A stretch of DNA of 64,000 nt. Origin: Aquisalinus sp. GTDB taxonomy: Bacteria > Pseudomonadota > Alphaproteobacteria > Caulobacterales > Parvularculaceae. Shown here one piece after another: positions 46,965 to 58,687 of this stretch. A program made the translations under genes and the position numbers. The stretch lies in NCBI GenBank assembly GCA_022763115.1, contig JALEGJ010000063.1, forward strand, positions 36,286 through 100,285, read 5' to 3'. Position 1 is the first letter of the stretch; every line of letters starts with the position of its first letter. The notes under the pieces were generated by a model that was not told the origin of the DNA, did no database searches, and saw only the letters and a program-made list of their open reading frames with translations.

Positions 46965-47834
46965 ATGGACTGGGACTCGATCAGATGCTTTGCAAAAGTT
47001 GCTGAAACCGGCTCGCTTTCGGGGGCCGCCAGCGCCCTGAATATATCCATCGCGACCATGGCGAGACGCATCGACAGCCTTGAAGCGTCACTTGGTGTAA
47101 AACTGATGCGGCGGACGGCCAACGGCGCCATACTCACAGCCGCAGGCGAAGCTGTCCTGCCTTACGCTGATGCAAGCACAAGGCAAATGGCGCAAATCAC
47201 GCGCATTGCGCAATCCTTCGCATCGGGACCTTCTGAGCCGCCAGTGCGCATCTCATCTACCGAACCTGTCATCAGCAATCTGCTTGCTCCGGCGCTTACC
47301 AGCCTGTTTACAGCTCATCCCGGTCTGCGGATCGAGTTTGATGTTGATACTGGCCTGTCAAATCTCTCGACAGGTGATGTTGATATTGCCATTCGTCTGA
47401 CCAAACCAAAGTCAGAAACGCTGATCGGCCGCAGGCTGACAACAATCCCACTTGGACTGTTTCGGGCGCAGGACTATTCGCTTGCGGATAAAAGTGACTA
47501 CCCGGATCTGTCAGGAGAACAACTGCTCTGGCTGGACCATACTCTCGGCCCGATCCCTGAAAATATCTGGCTGCGCGACCATGGTCTTGAAGACCGGGCG
47601 ATCGTGCGTTCAACCAGCCTGCGCGCTCTTGAGAAAGCCTGCATCGCAGGTCTCGGGATAGCGCCTCTGCCTGTCTATCGTGGCAAAGAACTCGGCCTTG
47701 AAGTCGTGCCGGGACCTGACCTGCCAGCGCGCCAGCCATGGATTGTGTTTCACCGGGATAATCGAAACAATAAACGCATACGAAGTGTCCGGAACTGGAT
47801 CGCCGACTGCTTCAAGAAAGAGGTTGGCCTCTAA
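46965..47834 (+). CDS. LysR-family transcriptional regulator
   Basis: MDWDSIRCFAKVAETGSLSGAASALNISIATMARRIDSLEASLGVKLMRRTANG…LTAAGE. Confidence 0.9.
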   Translation: MDWDSIRCFAKVAETGSLSGAASALNISIATMARRIDSLEASLGVKLMRRTANGAILTAAGEAVLPYADASTRQMAQITRIAQSFASGPSEPPVRISSTEPVISNLLAPALTSLFTAHPGLRIEFDVDTGLSNLSTGDVDIAIRLTKPKSETLIGRRLTTIPLGLFRAQDYSLADKSDYPDLSGEQLLWLDHTLGPIPENIWLRDHGLEDRAIVRSTSLRALEKACIAGLGIAPLPVYRGKELGLEVVPGPDLPARQPWIVFHRDNRNNKRIRSVRNWIADCFKKEVGL

Positions 47835-47840
47835 ACGCCC

Positions 47841-49415
47841 CTACTCCCACTCGATGGTGCCTGGGGGTTTTGAGGTAACATCGTAGACGACGCGGTTGAC
47901 GCCGCGCACTTCATTGATGATGCGGGTGGCAGTGCGCCCGAGGAAGTCGTGGTCGAAAGGGTAGTAATCTGCCGTCATGCCATCTGTTGACGTGACTGCC
48001 CGCAAGGCCAGCACGTGGTCATAGGTGCGCTCATCGCCCATAACGCCGACCGTGCGCACTGGCAGCAGCACAGAGAAGGCCTGCCAGATGGCATCGTAAA
48101 GGCCTGCTTTGCGAATCTCGTCGAGGTAAATGGCATCGGCCTTGCGCAAAAGATCGGCCTTCTCTTTTGTGACTTCGCCGGGAATGCGAATGGCGAGGCC
48201 TGGCCCCGGGAACGGGTGGCGCCCGACAAATTGGTCCGGCAGGCCAAGCTCACGGCCCAGCGCGCGCACTTCATCCTTGAACAACTCTCGCAAAGGCTCA
48301 ACCAGCGACATGTTCATCCGCTCTGGCAGGCCACCGACATTGTGGTGGGACTTGATCGTAACTGACGGGCCGCCATCAAAAGAAACACTCTCAATAACAT
48401 CAGGATAGAGCGTGCCCTGAGCCAGAAACTTTGCATCGCCGACCTTGGCGGCTTCTTTTTCGAATACCTCGATAAACAGCCTGCCGATGATTTTTCGCTT
48501 TTGCTCCGGGTCATTGACGCCAGCCAGTTCGCCCAGGAATAAATCCTCCGCCTGCACATGAATAAGCGGGATGTTATACGCATCCCGGAAGAGCTGGACG
48601 ACTTCATCCGCTTCCCCGGCCCTCATCAGACCGGTATCCACGAAGACGCATGTCAGTTGCTCGCCAATAGCCTCATGGATCAGGACGGCTGTGACAGAAG
48701 AGTCCACGCCGCCTGAGAGGCCGCAGATGACCTTGCCATCGCCAACTTGCGCCCTGATCTTGCCGATCATCTCCTCGCGGAACGCCGCCATGGTCCAGTC
48801 ACCTGAAAGGCCGCAGATAGTGCGGGTGAAGTTACTGAGCAATTTTGCACCGTCGGTAGTGTGGACAACTTCCGGGTGGAACTGCACCGCATAGAACTGC
48901 CGCGCCTTATCGGCAATGGCCGCGAAGGGCGCAGAAGGCGTGACGGCAATCGCTTCGAACCCGTCCGGCAGGCTGATGACCCGGTCGCCATGGCTCATCC
49001 AGACCTGATACTGCTGGCCAGTTTGCCAAACCCCCTCGAATAACGGGCTGTTGCTGGTCACCTGCACTTCAGCGCGGCCAAACTCCCTGTGGTCGGCGTT
49101 CTCCACTTCGCCCCCAAGCTGGGCAACCATGGTTTGCTCACCATAGCAAATGCCGAGCACAGGCACGCCCAATGCGAAAATAGCTTTATCCGCTCGCGGA
49201 CTTGTTTCCAGTGAGACACTCGCTGGCCCCCCGGAAAGGATGATGGATTTAGGGCCGTAATCTTCGAGGAAAGCCTCATCGACCTTGTTGAACGGGTGGA
49301 TTTCGCAATAGATGCCATCCTCGCGCAGACGGCGCGCGATAAGCTGCGTCACCTGACTGCCGAAATCGACAATCAGGGCGCGTTCATGATGTTTGGTAAT
49401 TTCAGGGTCTGACAT
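47841..49415 (-). CDS. guaA: GMP synthase (glutamine-hydrolysing)
   Basis: [68 protein letters not shown]-terminus. Confidence 0.97.
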   Translation of the reverse strand: MSDPEITKHHERALIVDFGSQVTQLIARRLREDGIYCEIHPFNKVDEAFLEDYGPKSIILSGGPASVSLETSPRADKAIFALGVPVLGICYGEQTMVAQLGGEVENADHREFGRAEVQVTSNSPLFEGVWQTGQQYQVWMSHGDRVISLPDGFEAIAVTPSAPFAAIADKARQFYAVQFHPEVVHTTDGAKLLSNFTRTICGLSGDWTMAAFREEMIGKIRAQVGDGKVICGLSGGVDSSVTAVLIHEAIGEQLTCVFVDTGLMRAGEADEVVQLFRDAYNIPLIHVQAEDLFLGELAGVNDPEQKRKIIGRLFIEVFEKEAAKVGDAKFLAQGTLYPDVIESVSFDGGPSVTIKSHHNVGGLPERMNMSLVEPLRELFKDEVRALGRELGLPDQFVGRHPFPGPGLAIRIPGEVTKEKADLLRKADAIYLDEIRKAGLYDAIWQAFSVLLPVRTVGVMGDERTYDHVLALRAVTSTDGMTADYYPFDHDFLGRTATRIINEVRGVNRVVYDVTSKPPGTIEWE

Positions 49416-49424
49416 GATCCGGGG

Positions 49425-50735
49425 TTACCCTTTCTTGACAAGAGTGGAAACAAAAAAACCATCCGTGCCGGTCCGGTATGGCGTGAGTTGCAAGCTGCCT
49501 TGTGTTGACTGGTGGAGACGCAGTTGTTCCGCCGTGTTGTCTCTCAAAAGCCCTGTCTGCTGCATATGGTCCAGAGCGTCAGTCTCTGTGAAGTTTTCAT
49601 TTTGCGTCAGGAAATGGTCGACACGCATGCGATTTTCCGTGCTGATGATCGAGCAAGTGACATAGACCAGCAACCCGCCAGGCTTCACGAACTGACTGGC
49701 TGTGGCCAGGGCGTCGTCCTGCTGAGCCTGCCGCCGTTCCAGTTGCTCTGGCGTCAGGCGCCATTTGGACTCCGGCTTGCGCCGCCATGTGCCGGAGCCT
49801 GAACAGGGCGCATCCACAAAAACGACATCCATAGCGCCAATGAGATCGTCCAGTGTTGCGCCTTCTGCCGGACTGCGCACCTGGATATTCCGTGTACCGG
49901 CACGGCGCATCCTCTCGAAAACAGGGGCGAGACGCCGTGGCTCAACATCATAGGCGAATATCTGGCCGCTATTGCTGGCAAGACTGGCCAGCGCGAGTGT
50001 CTTGCCGCCTGCGCCTGCGCAATAGTCCAGAACCTGTTTCCCACTGATATTCCCGGCAGCCAGCGTGACCACTTGCGATCCGAGATCCTGCACTTCGATC
50101 CAGCCCTTGGCGAAAGCTGGCATGGCGTCCAGTGCCGGGCTTTTTTGATGGGCGACTGGCGGCGCGATGCGCAAGGCTGTCTCAATAAAATCAGTCGCTT
50201 GAGCGTTGACTTTATTCAGGCTTTTGACAGCTTTTTCCGGATCCGCCTTAAGACTGTTCACGCGCAAATCCACCGGCGCACGGGCTGCCATGGCCTGCCC
50301 TTCCGCCACCAGCGTATCTTCCGGCATGTTGAGATGCGGCAAGACCCAGACCGGAAAATCAGCCTGCGTTGCAGTATCTGCATCTCCAGCCGAGATTCCA
50401 GCGCTGAGCGCCGCAGCCTCATGAGCCTCCAGTAGACCGGGCCCGTAAGGCTCTTCGGCGGCCACATCGGCAATACGCTTTATGTCCCACCCCCAGAGAT
50501 CATGTAAAGCACCAAGACAGGCAGCGCGCGGACTATCGCTCTGCATACGGTGCGCCAGAGAGTGGCGGCGGCGCACCACATCATGGCAGAGTGACGATAT
50601 CCATGAACGGTCGCCAGAGCCTGCAAACCGGTGGGCCCTGCCCCAGTCCGTCAGGCAGGTTTTCAGGGGCACATGCTGTGCCTCAAAAATCTCCAGAACC
50701 TCGATTGCGCCGGTCAGCCGCCCTGCCTCTCTCAT
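49425..50735 (-). CDS. RsmB/NOP-family RNA cytosine-C5 methyltransferase
   Basis: DYCAGAGGKTLALASLA, VFVDAPCSGSGTWRRKPESKW, GGLLVYVTCSI. Confidence 0.9.
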   Translation of the reverse strand: MREAGRLTGAIEVLEIFEAQHVPLKTCLTDWGRAHRFAGSGDRSWISSLCHDVVRRRHSLAHRMQSDSPRAACLGALHDLWGWDIKRIADVAAEEPYGPGLLEAHEAAALSAGISAGDADTATQADFPVWVLPHLNMPEDTLVAEGQAMAARAPVDLRVNSLKADPEKAVKSLNKVNAQATDFIETALRIAPPVAHQKSPALDAMPAFAKGWIEVQDLGSQVVTLAAGNISGKQVLDYCAGAGGKTLALASLASNSGQIFAYDVEPRRLAPVFERMRRAGTRNIQVRSPAEGATLDDLIGAMDVVFVDAPCSGSGTWRRKPESKWRLTPEQLERRQAQQDDALATASQFVKPGGLLVYVTCSIISTENRMRVDHFLTQNENFTETDALDHMQQTGLLRDNTAEQLRLHQSTQGSLQLTPYRTGTDGFFVSTLVKKG

Positions 50736-51103
50736 GACGGCTCCTGATTGAGCCCCAGCTCTTTCTGTTTCTTCTTTGTCAGGCCGAGGGAGACAAGCTT
50801 ATGGGAATCCGTGAGGTAGTTTTTTAACTCCGCATCGCTGAGGCCGGGACTGTCATAACTCTGGATCCACTTCATGCCACGCGAGGCAAGATATGGCGCA
50901 GGGCGACAGCCGGGTGCTTCGCGCAACAACTCCCAGGCTATATCCGAGACTTTGAAAGTAATGTGTGGATGCGCACCGTCATCCCAGCCACCGATCGCAA
51001 ATACCTTGCCGCCAACTTTCCAGACATGTGAGCCGCCCCACTGCACCACATGGCTCGTCGCCGGGAGCGACTCACAGAAGGCGTTATACTCTTCGTAGGT
51101 CAT
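50732..51103 (-). CDS. MmcQ/YjbR-family protein
   Basis: YNAFCESLPATSHVVQWGGSHVWKVGGKVFAIGG…ITFKVSDIAWELLREAPGCRPAPYLASRGMKWIQ. Confidence 0.85.
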   Translation of the reverse strand: MTYEEYNAFCESLPATSHVVQWGGSHVWKVGGKVFAIGGWDDGAHPHITFKVSDIAWELLREAPGCRPAPYLASRGMKWIQSYDSPGLSDAELKNYLTDSHKLVSLGLTKKKQKELGLNQEPS

Positions 51104-52579
<1,476 letters not shown>

Positions 52580-52592
52580 CTATAGTCTCCAG

Positions 52593-53126
52593 TCAAAATC
52601 TCGACCGTATTGAAAACGGTACGGCCTCGCCTATCTGATAAGCGCGGCTGGTGCGGTCCGGATCGCTGCACATTTCGATGGCGGCGTCTGCCATGCGTCC
52701 GCCCCGGCCCATCAAATCGTCCGCAATGCTCACAATGCGTGTATTCGGATAGGCTGTGGGCGAGGCATCCTTGATCGCGTCCAGGATTACGGCCTCCTCC
52801 ACATCCGGATTATGCAGACACGCCGCAATGAACGCCGTTGCAGAGGATCGGCTGATCCCGGCCCAACAATGAACCAGCAAGGTCATGTCCGGGCTCCAGT
52901 CCTTCAGAAAACTGATCGCGCCGGAAACATGTTCTTCATTCGGCGTCAGGCGGCCTTCAATGGGCTTGCGGTCATCATCGAGGCATACCCGGTGATGAAT
53001 GTCCGGGCCGTAGCCTTCCACATCAGGAAATGGCGTGTCCGGACCAAGCAGGCTGACAATCCGTGCCGGATCATTTTCCCGCGCAACCTTGTGCACCATG
53101 GCCAGACTGGAAACCCAGATCTTCAT
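52593..53126 (-). CDS. Protein tyrosine/dual-specificity phosphatase-like protein
   Basis: CX5R active site HCWAGISRSSA; ATGA overlap with the upstream HigA-like gene. Confidence 0.8.
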   Translation of the reverse strand: MKIWVSSLAMVHKVARENDPARIVSLLGPDTPFPDVEGYGPDIHHRVCLDDDRKPIEGRLTPNEEHVSGAISFLKDWSPDMTLLVHCWAGISRSSATAFIAACLHNPDVEEAVILDAIKDASPTAYPNTRIVSIADDLMGRGGRMADAAIEMCSDPDRTSRAYQIGEAVPFSIRSRF

Positions 53127-53407
53127 GCTACTTCTCGGGGTTTGATTTGAGCAATCGCCTCTCCCGCCTCAATCTCAGCCAACCGTAACTCATAATTCTT
53201 TTGTAAATTCATCCACAATCCTGCGCCCGTTCCAAACCAGCGGCCTAATCGTAAAGCTGTATCAGCAGAAATATTCCGCTTACCCTGTATAATCTGATAC
53301 AGACGATTGGCAGGCACATTTATCAGATCAGCAAGCTGCGCCGCAGTCATGCCAATTTCTGCCAATTCTTCTTCCAGAATTTCACCGGGGTGTATCGCCG
53401 GTCTCAT
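53123..53407 (-). CDS. higA: HigA-family XRE antitoxin
   Basis: IHPGEILEEELAEIGMTAAQLADLINVPANRLYQIIQGKRNISADTALRLGRWFGTGAGLWMNLQKNYEL. Confidence 0.92.
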   Translation of the reverse strand: MRPAIHPGEILEEELAEIGMTAAQLADLINVPANRLYQIIQGKRNISADTALRLGRWFGTGAGLWMNLQKNYELRLAEIEAGEAIAQIKPREVA

Positions 53408-53416
53408 GCCCTGCTC

Positions 53417-53701
53417 CTAATGATAGTCAACGATTTCGACATTTGAGGGGCCCTCCTGATCGTCTGGCCACTCAAAACAAATACGCCATTGCTGATTTAT
53501 TCTTATACTGTACTGACCATTACGGTCTCCCGATAAAGCCTCTAGCCTGTTCCCCGGTAACTTTCGCAAACTCGCCAGATCAGACGCTGCTTCAAGCACT
53601 TCCAATCTCCTGTATGCCTGCCGGGTAAATGCAGAAAATTTTGCAACCCGTTCTCCATCTGCAAACTTTTGCGTTCTCTTGTCTTTGTAACTTAAGATCA
53701 T
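53417..53701 (-). CDS. higB: HigB/RelE-family toxin
   Basis: MILSYKDKRTQKFADGE…LPGNRLEALSGDRNGQYSIRINQQWRICFEW; immediately upstream of higA. Confidence 0.92.
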   Translation of the reverse strand: MILSYKDKRTQKFADGERVAKFSAFTRQAYRRLEVLEAASDLASLRKLPGNRLEALSGDRNGQYSIRINQQWRICFEWPDDQEGPSNVEIVDYH

Positions 53702-53731
53702 GATAAAAAATTTTACGCATGACGTCAATCG

Positions 53732-54586
53732 TCACTCTCGCCTCCCCCTGAAGCCTGTAGCGACAACATACATCTCGGCCGAATCCTGACGGCTGGCCTT
53801 GGGTTTGGCGTGCAGCACCTTGCGGAAATTCTTCTTCAGGCGCACCAGCAAGTCATGGTCCGCGCCGCCCTGAAACACCTTGGCAACAAAATGGCCGCCA
53901 TCCGCAAGCACTTCCTCGGCAAAATCAAGGGCGGTTTCCGCCAGCGCAATAATACGCAAATGGTCCGTAGCCGGATGCCCTGTGGTGGGCGCTGCCATGT
54001 CTGACAGAACCACATCTGCTTCGCCATCCAGCAATGCTTTCAATTTATCTGGCGCTTCCTCATCAAGAAAGTCCATTTCCAGCACCTGCGTGCCAGGCAC
54101 AGGTGGCATGGCGAGATAATCAATGCCAACCACCTTGCCGGTGGGGCCGACAGCTTTTGCCGCAATCTGACACCATCCGCCGGGTGCTGCGCCGAGATCA
54201 ACCACGCGCGCGCCCTTGCGCAGCAAGTGATACTTCTCGTCAATTTCCTGCAATTTGTAGGCGGCGCGAGAGCGAAACCCCTCGGCCTTTGCCTGCGCCA
54301 CAAACGGATCATTCAACTGGCGTTTGAGCCAGAGGGTCGAAGACAACTTGCGCCCCTTGGCAGTTTTGACCTTGGTCGCAAGTTCCCGCTTGGCGCGCTG
54401 ATCGGCGTCACCGGTGGGGCGAGACTTCAGGCCGCGCTTCTCAGGCTCCTCGCCAAGAGCTGTCCGGGAAATGTTTGTGTGACTTTTCGACTTTTTGCTG
54501 TCTGATTTGTCAGACGCAGAAGACGGCTTTCTGGCAGAGCGGAACTTTGCCTTTTTGGAAGAATTATGCCGTTTCGAGTGCTCCAT
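53732..54586 (-). CDS. rlmE: 23S rRNA (uridine-2'-O)-methyltransferase RlmE (FtsJ/RrmJ)
   Basis: [69 protein letters not shown]. Confidence 0.94.
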   Translation of the reverse strand: MEHSKRHNSSKKAKFRSARKPSSASDKSDSKKSKSHTNISRTALGEEPEKRGLKSRPTGDADQRAKRELATKVKTAKGRKLSSTLWLKRQLNDPFVAQAKAEGFRSRAAYKLQEIDEKYHLLRKGARVVDLGAAPGGWCQIAAKAVGPTGKVVGIDYLAMPPVPGTQVLEMDFLDEEAPDKLKALLDGEADVVLSDMAAPTTGHPATDHLRIIALAETALDFAEEVLADGGHFVAKVFQGGADHDLLVRLKKNFRKVLHAKPKASRQDSAEMYVVATGFRGRRE

Positions 54587-54638
54587 GTGCTCACATAACG
54601 GAAGAGTCGTTTTGATGCCAGCCTCTTTTGAATCCGCG

Positions 54639-55862
54639 TTATCCTCGACGGCGACGACGCCTGCGTTTGCTGCGCGTTTTGCGATCCCGGGCGATCAGCT
54701 CCGACAGAATGCCTTCGCGCAGGCCCCTGTCTGCCACACGGATGCGGGTCGAGGGCCATGCCGTCAGAATGCCTTCCAGAATGGCACAGCCCGGCACCAC
54801 CAGGTCCGCCCGGTCCGGCCCGATACAGGGCTCGCGCTGGCGCTGCTCATAAGTCATGCCGCGCAATTTCTCGGACAGGGCTACCGCTCGCTCAGAGGCC
54901 AGCCAGATACCATCCACATCCCGGCGATTGTATTTCTTCAATCCCAGATGCACCCCTGCTATGCTGGTCACAGTGCCTGACGTACCAAGCAGATGCGCTT
55001 TCCCTTCCTCGAATAACGGGCGGAAGTCATTTGCCCCTTCGAAGGCGCGCACCTTATCGGCCACCAGTGCGACGATCTCGTCATAGGTCTCACGGTTGAG
55101 ATCCCTGCCATTGAACTGCTCTGACACGGATACCACACCGAGCGGAATGGAGGTCCAGCTGATGATGCGATGACGCGCCGGACGCGTCTCGGTGGCCTCG
55201 CGCACCCGCCGCACCCAGGATATTTCTGTCGAGCCACCGCCAATATCAAAAACCAATACGGCTTCGGAGGCCGGGTCGGTCAGATCGAGGCACCCACGCA
55301 CCGACAGCCCCGCTTCTTCTTCCGGCGTTATCAGATCAAAGGTCAGGCCCGTTTCCTGTCGGACGCGGGTCAGAAATTCCTCGCCATTTTCGGCCATACG
55401 ACACGCTTGCGTCGCGATACTGCGCAAGCTGGTGACGCGACGTTGTTTGACTTTGTCAGCACAGATTTTCAGGGCTTCGACGGTTCGATCCATCGCATCA
55501 TCTGACAGTCGCCCGGACCGGGAAACCCCTTCTCCCAATCGCACAATGCGCGAAAAGGCATCCACCACACGGAAGCCTTGCTTGTGGGGGCTTGCGATCA
55601 GCAGGCGGCAGTTGTTCGTTCCAAGATCAATGGCCGCATATTTGGCGGCAAAAAGTGGCGCCGGTCGCCAGTCTTTTTCAAGGCGTTTTTCCGCCTCGAC
55701 TTCTCCCTCGGGCGGCGTTTGCAGGGCCGCCCGGGAGGCTTTCAGCTTCTTCAGGCGTCGCGCGCTGATGGGCTGGCGTCGCCTTCTCTTTTTCTGCCGG
55801 GGTGACGGGTCGCCGCCACCCGTCCCCTCTCCCTTGCGGGAGGTGGTGTTCTCACTGGTCAC
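54639..55862 (-). CDS. Ppx/GppA-family exopolyphosphatase/pppGpp phosphohydrolase
   Basis: [47 protein letters not shown]. Confidence 0.92.
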   Translation of the reverse strand: MTSENTTSRKGEGTGGGDPSPRQKKRRRRQPISARRLKKLKASRAALQTPPEGEVEAEKRLEKDWRPAPLFAAKYAAIDLGTNNCRLLIASPHKQGFRVVDAFSRIVRLGEGVSRSGRLSDDAMDRTVEALKICADKVKQRRVTSLRSIATQACRMAENGEEFLTRVRQETGLTFDLITPEEEAGLSVRGCLDLTDPASEAVLVFDIGGGSTEISWVRRVREATETRPARHRIISWTSIPLGVVSVSEQFNGRDLNRETYDEIVALVADKVRAFEGANDFRPLFEEGKAHLLGTSGTVTSIAGVHLGLKKYNRRDVDGIWLASERAVALSEKLRGMTYEQRQREPCIGPDRADLVVPGCAILEGILTAWPSTRIRVADRGLREGILSELIARDRKTRSKRRRRRRRG

Positions 55863-55942
55863 TGTTGCGTCCTCGCTGACCTGATGCCGCTTGAGCGGAC
55901 TGTTTTTCTTTAACAGTAACCTGTGGCCTGCAACGCCCGCAA

Positions 55943-55977
55943 CCTGATTTTGTAGTTAGGGTCTTTACAAAATCAGG
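55943..55977. repeat. Perfect 12-bp inverted repeat (CCTGATTTTGTA…TACAAAATCAGG, 11-nt loop) spanning the stop of the leucine dehydrogenase
   Basis: Direct reading. Confidence 0.75.
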
Positions 55978-57028
55978 ATGCGGCCTGACTGTCCGCGAGG
56001 AATATCTCTTCGGCCAGCTTGTCAGCAATGATGCCCGTTGGGCGGTCTTCTGCATCGGCGCGCTGGAATATCTGTGTCAGGACATCAGCAATGTTATCAA
56101 GCGCGCCGTAGAGTTTGTCCTTGTCCCAGTCGCCCAGAAACTCGTGGCCGATACTGATAACACCGCCCGCATTGATGACGTAATCGGGCGCGTAAAGAAT
56201 GCCTTTTTCCCTCAGCACGCCATCATAACCCGGTCGCAACAGCTGGTTATTGGCAGCACCAGCAATAATTTTCGCCTTGATCGTTTCGATGGTGTCCTCA
56301 TTGACAGAGCCACCCAGAGCGCAAGGGGCAAATACATCCACATCCTGCGCGGCCGCATCGTCGGGGCTGACAATCTCGGCACCATATTTATCACGGGCGA
56401 TGGCAAGCGCTTTCTCATTGATGTCTGCAACGACCAGCTTTGCCCCTTCGCCATGCAGGTGATCGGCGAGCGCCATGCCGACCGCCCCAAGACCAAGGAT
56501 GGAGACGCGCACACCCTCGAGACTGTCTGTGCCCAGCTTGTGTGCGGCGGCAGCTTTCATGCCTTTCCAGACACCATAGGCCGTAAATGGCGATGGATTT
56601 CCGCCGCGCCCCTGCTCATCTTCCACGCCCGCAGCATTCCTCGTGTTCTTGCGCATTTCACGAATATCATCCGTCGTGACACCTGAGTCCTGCGCGCTGA
56701 CATAAAGCCCGTCCAGCGAGTCGATTGCCCGGCCCATGGCCTGCATCATCTCGGGTGTTTTCTCCGAATACGGATCAGCAAAGACGACTGCCTTGCCTCC
56801 ACCGAAAGGAATGTGGCCGAGGGCATTCTTGTAGGTCATGCCACGCGACAGGCGCTTCACATCGTTCAGGCCATCGTCGAAGCTGTCATATTTGCGCACA
56901 CGGCAACCGCCAAGGCCGGAGCCCAGATTTGAATTGTGCACGGAAATAATCGCTTCAAGCTGCGACTCCTTGTCCGTGAAATGTACGACCTTTTCCCAGC
57001 CTTCCACGTCAAGTACACGGCTCTCCAT
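55973..57028 (-). CDS. Glu/Leu/Phe/Val dehydrogenase (leucine dehydrogenase-like)
   Basis: AIISVHNSNLGSGLGGCRVRKY, MTYKNALGHIPFGGGKAVVFADP, VSILGLGAVGMALADHLHGEG; start at MESRVLDVEGW more likely than 57145. Confidence 0.92.
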   Translation of the reverse strand: MESRVLDVEGWEKVVHFTDKESQLEAIISVHNSNLGSGLGGCRVRKYDSFDDGLNDVKRLSRGMTYKNALGHIPFGGGKAVVFADPYSEKTPEMMQAMGRAIDSLDGLYVSAQDSGVTTDDIREMRKNTRNAAGVEDEQGRGGNPSPFTAYGVWKGMKAAAAHKLGTDSLEGVRVSILGLGAVGMALADHLHGEGAKLVVADINEKALAIARDKYGAEIVSPDDAAAQDVDVFAPCALGGSVNEDTIETIKAKIIAGAANNQLLRPGYDGVLREKGILYAPDYVINAGGVISIGHEFLGDWDKDKLYGALDNIADVLTQIFQRADAEDRPTGIIADKLAEEIFLADSQAAS

Positions 57029-57225
57029 GCGATGATTCCTTTTATCGGTTGTTGGACGGGCCTGAAATATCGCGTTGCCGCCCTCAAGACCAGCATCAGA
57101 ATTGACCACAACCGAATTTACCATAGCACCATCAGATTCGGCCATGAATCGTCGTGGTTCTCGCTAATGAGTGTTGCTGTTTAGCATTATATGTCATATG
57201 CCTATCCGAAAAACAGGAACGCCCC

Positions 57226-57687
57226 ATGAAGCTCGATCAAATTGACCGCAAAATCCTGCATCATTTGCAGGAAAATGCCAGAATCACCAATGCCGACCTG
57301 GCCGAGAAGGTGGGCCTCTCACCAACCCCCTGTTTGCGTCGATTGCGCCGCCTTGAGTCGGAAGACATCATCAAGGGCTACCACACGGAAGTCAATCGGG
57401 AAGCGCTCGGGATCGGCGTGACCGTGGTCATCATGATTAAGCTCGAAAGGGAAGACGAAGCCTCCCTGCGGTCCTTCGAGGCAGAAATCAGCGAGCGCCC
57501 GGAAGTGGTGGAATGCTATCTTGTCACCGGCAAGTTCGACTACTTCCTGCGGGTCATCATTCCCAACCTGGTCGATTATGAAGCGTTCCTGTCAGAGACC
57601 CTGTTGCGCATGAATAATGTGGCCTCCGTGGAATCCAGCTTTACCCTGCGCCAAGTGACAAAAAAGAACGTCCTGCCGCTGCCTTAA
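57226..57687 (+). CDS. Lrp/AsnC-family regulator
   Basis: LDQIDRKILHHLQENARITNADLAEKVGLSPTPCLRRLRRLESEDIIKGYHTEVN; divergent from the leucine dehydrogenase. Confidence 0.94.
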   Translation: MKLDQIDRKILHHLQENARITNADLAEKVGLSPTPCLRRLRRLESEDIIKGYHTEVNREALGIGVTVVIMIKLEREDEASLRSFEAEISERPEVVECYLVTGKFDYFLRVIIPNLVDYEAFLSETLLRMNNVASVESSFTLRQVTKKNVLPLP

Positions 57688-57697
57688 ACAATTTTCT

Positions 57698-58627
57698 CTA
57701 TAGCTGACGCGAGAGAATGAAATCGGCAATACCAGCCAGAGGTTGCTGGCCCGGAGTGAACACGCTGAGGGCCTGCTTGGCGTCTTCAATCAATGCGGCT
57801 GCCTTCTCTCTTGCGCCCTCTTCGCCCAGCAGATCAACAAATGTCGGCTTGCTGTTCATGGCATCCTGACCTGTCGGCTTGCCTGTTTGTTCTGCCGAGC
57901 CTGACACATCGAGCAGATCATCCGTGATCTGGAACGCAAGACCAATATCCGTTGCATAGCGATCAAGGGCGTCGATCTCCGCCGGGCTCGCCTGCGCCAG
58001 AAGACCGCCAAAGCGACAGGAAACAGCAATTAAAGCACCCGTTTTCAGGGATTGAATGAGCGTGATATCTTCCGCTTCTGCCATCCCTGTTTCTGCGAGA
58101 ATATCCATCATCTGACCGCCAACCATACCCATGGGGCCAGCCGCATGAGCAAGCTCCCGGACCAGCTTTGTGCGCACTTCCGGGTCCGGATGCGTGGCCG
58201 GGTCTGCCAGTACGTGAAAGGCTTCTGTCAGCAACGCATCCCCGGCAAGCACAGCCGTCGCGTCATCAAATTCTATGTGCGAGGTGGGTCTGCCGCGACG
58301 CAAATCGCTGTTGTCCATGGCGGGCAGGTCGTCATGGATAAGGCTGTAACAATGGATCAGCTCTATTGCTGCCCCGGCACGCACGGAATGCTCTCGTGGC
58401 ACCTTGAAAAGGTCCGCCGCCAGAACCGTCAGGTAAGGCCGGAGCCTTTTGCCACCGGCAAGCGCGCTGTAGCGCATGGCCTTGTAAATCCGGTCAAGTC
58501 CTGCCGCTACAGGTGCTTCCGGCCGGGTCAGCAGCGCATCAATTTCTTTCTCTATCGCCGCCAGCGTATCGGCATTGAAAATATCGCTCTGTTTCATCTG
58601 CTGCGGCCCCTGATGATTTGTGTTCAA
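57698..58627 (-). CDS. ispA: Polyprenyl synthetase (farnesyl diphosphate synthase)
   Basis: ALAGGKRLRPYL, ELIHCYSLIHDDLPAMDNSDLRRGRPTSH, GLAFQITDDLLDV. Confidence 0.92.
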   Translation of the reverse strand: MNTNHQGPQQMKQSDIFNADTLAAIEKEIDALLTRPEAPVAAGLDRIYKAMRYSALAGGKRLRPYLTVLAADLFKVPREHSVRAGAAIELIHCYSLIHDDLPAMDNSDLRRGRPTSHIEFDDATAVLAGDALLTEAFHVLADPATHPDPEVRTKLVRELAHAAGPMGMVGGQMMDILAETGMAEAEDITLIQSLKTGALIAVSCRFGGLLAQASPAEIDALDRYATDIGLAFQITDDLLDVSGSAEQTGKPTGQDAMNSKPTFVDLLGEEGAREKAAALIEDAKQALSVFTPGQQPLAGIADFILSRQL

Positions 58628-58687
58628 TCAAAGCGCTTTTTTAAGAAAACACGCCGATGATGTCACGGTTCAAGTTTTGGAGCAGCC

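Noticed and set aside
57029-57145. N-terminal extension of the leucine dehydrogenase
   Set aside because: Extension occupies the likely divergent promoter region; homology begins at MESRVLDVEGW
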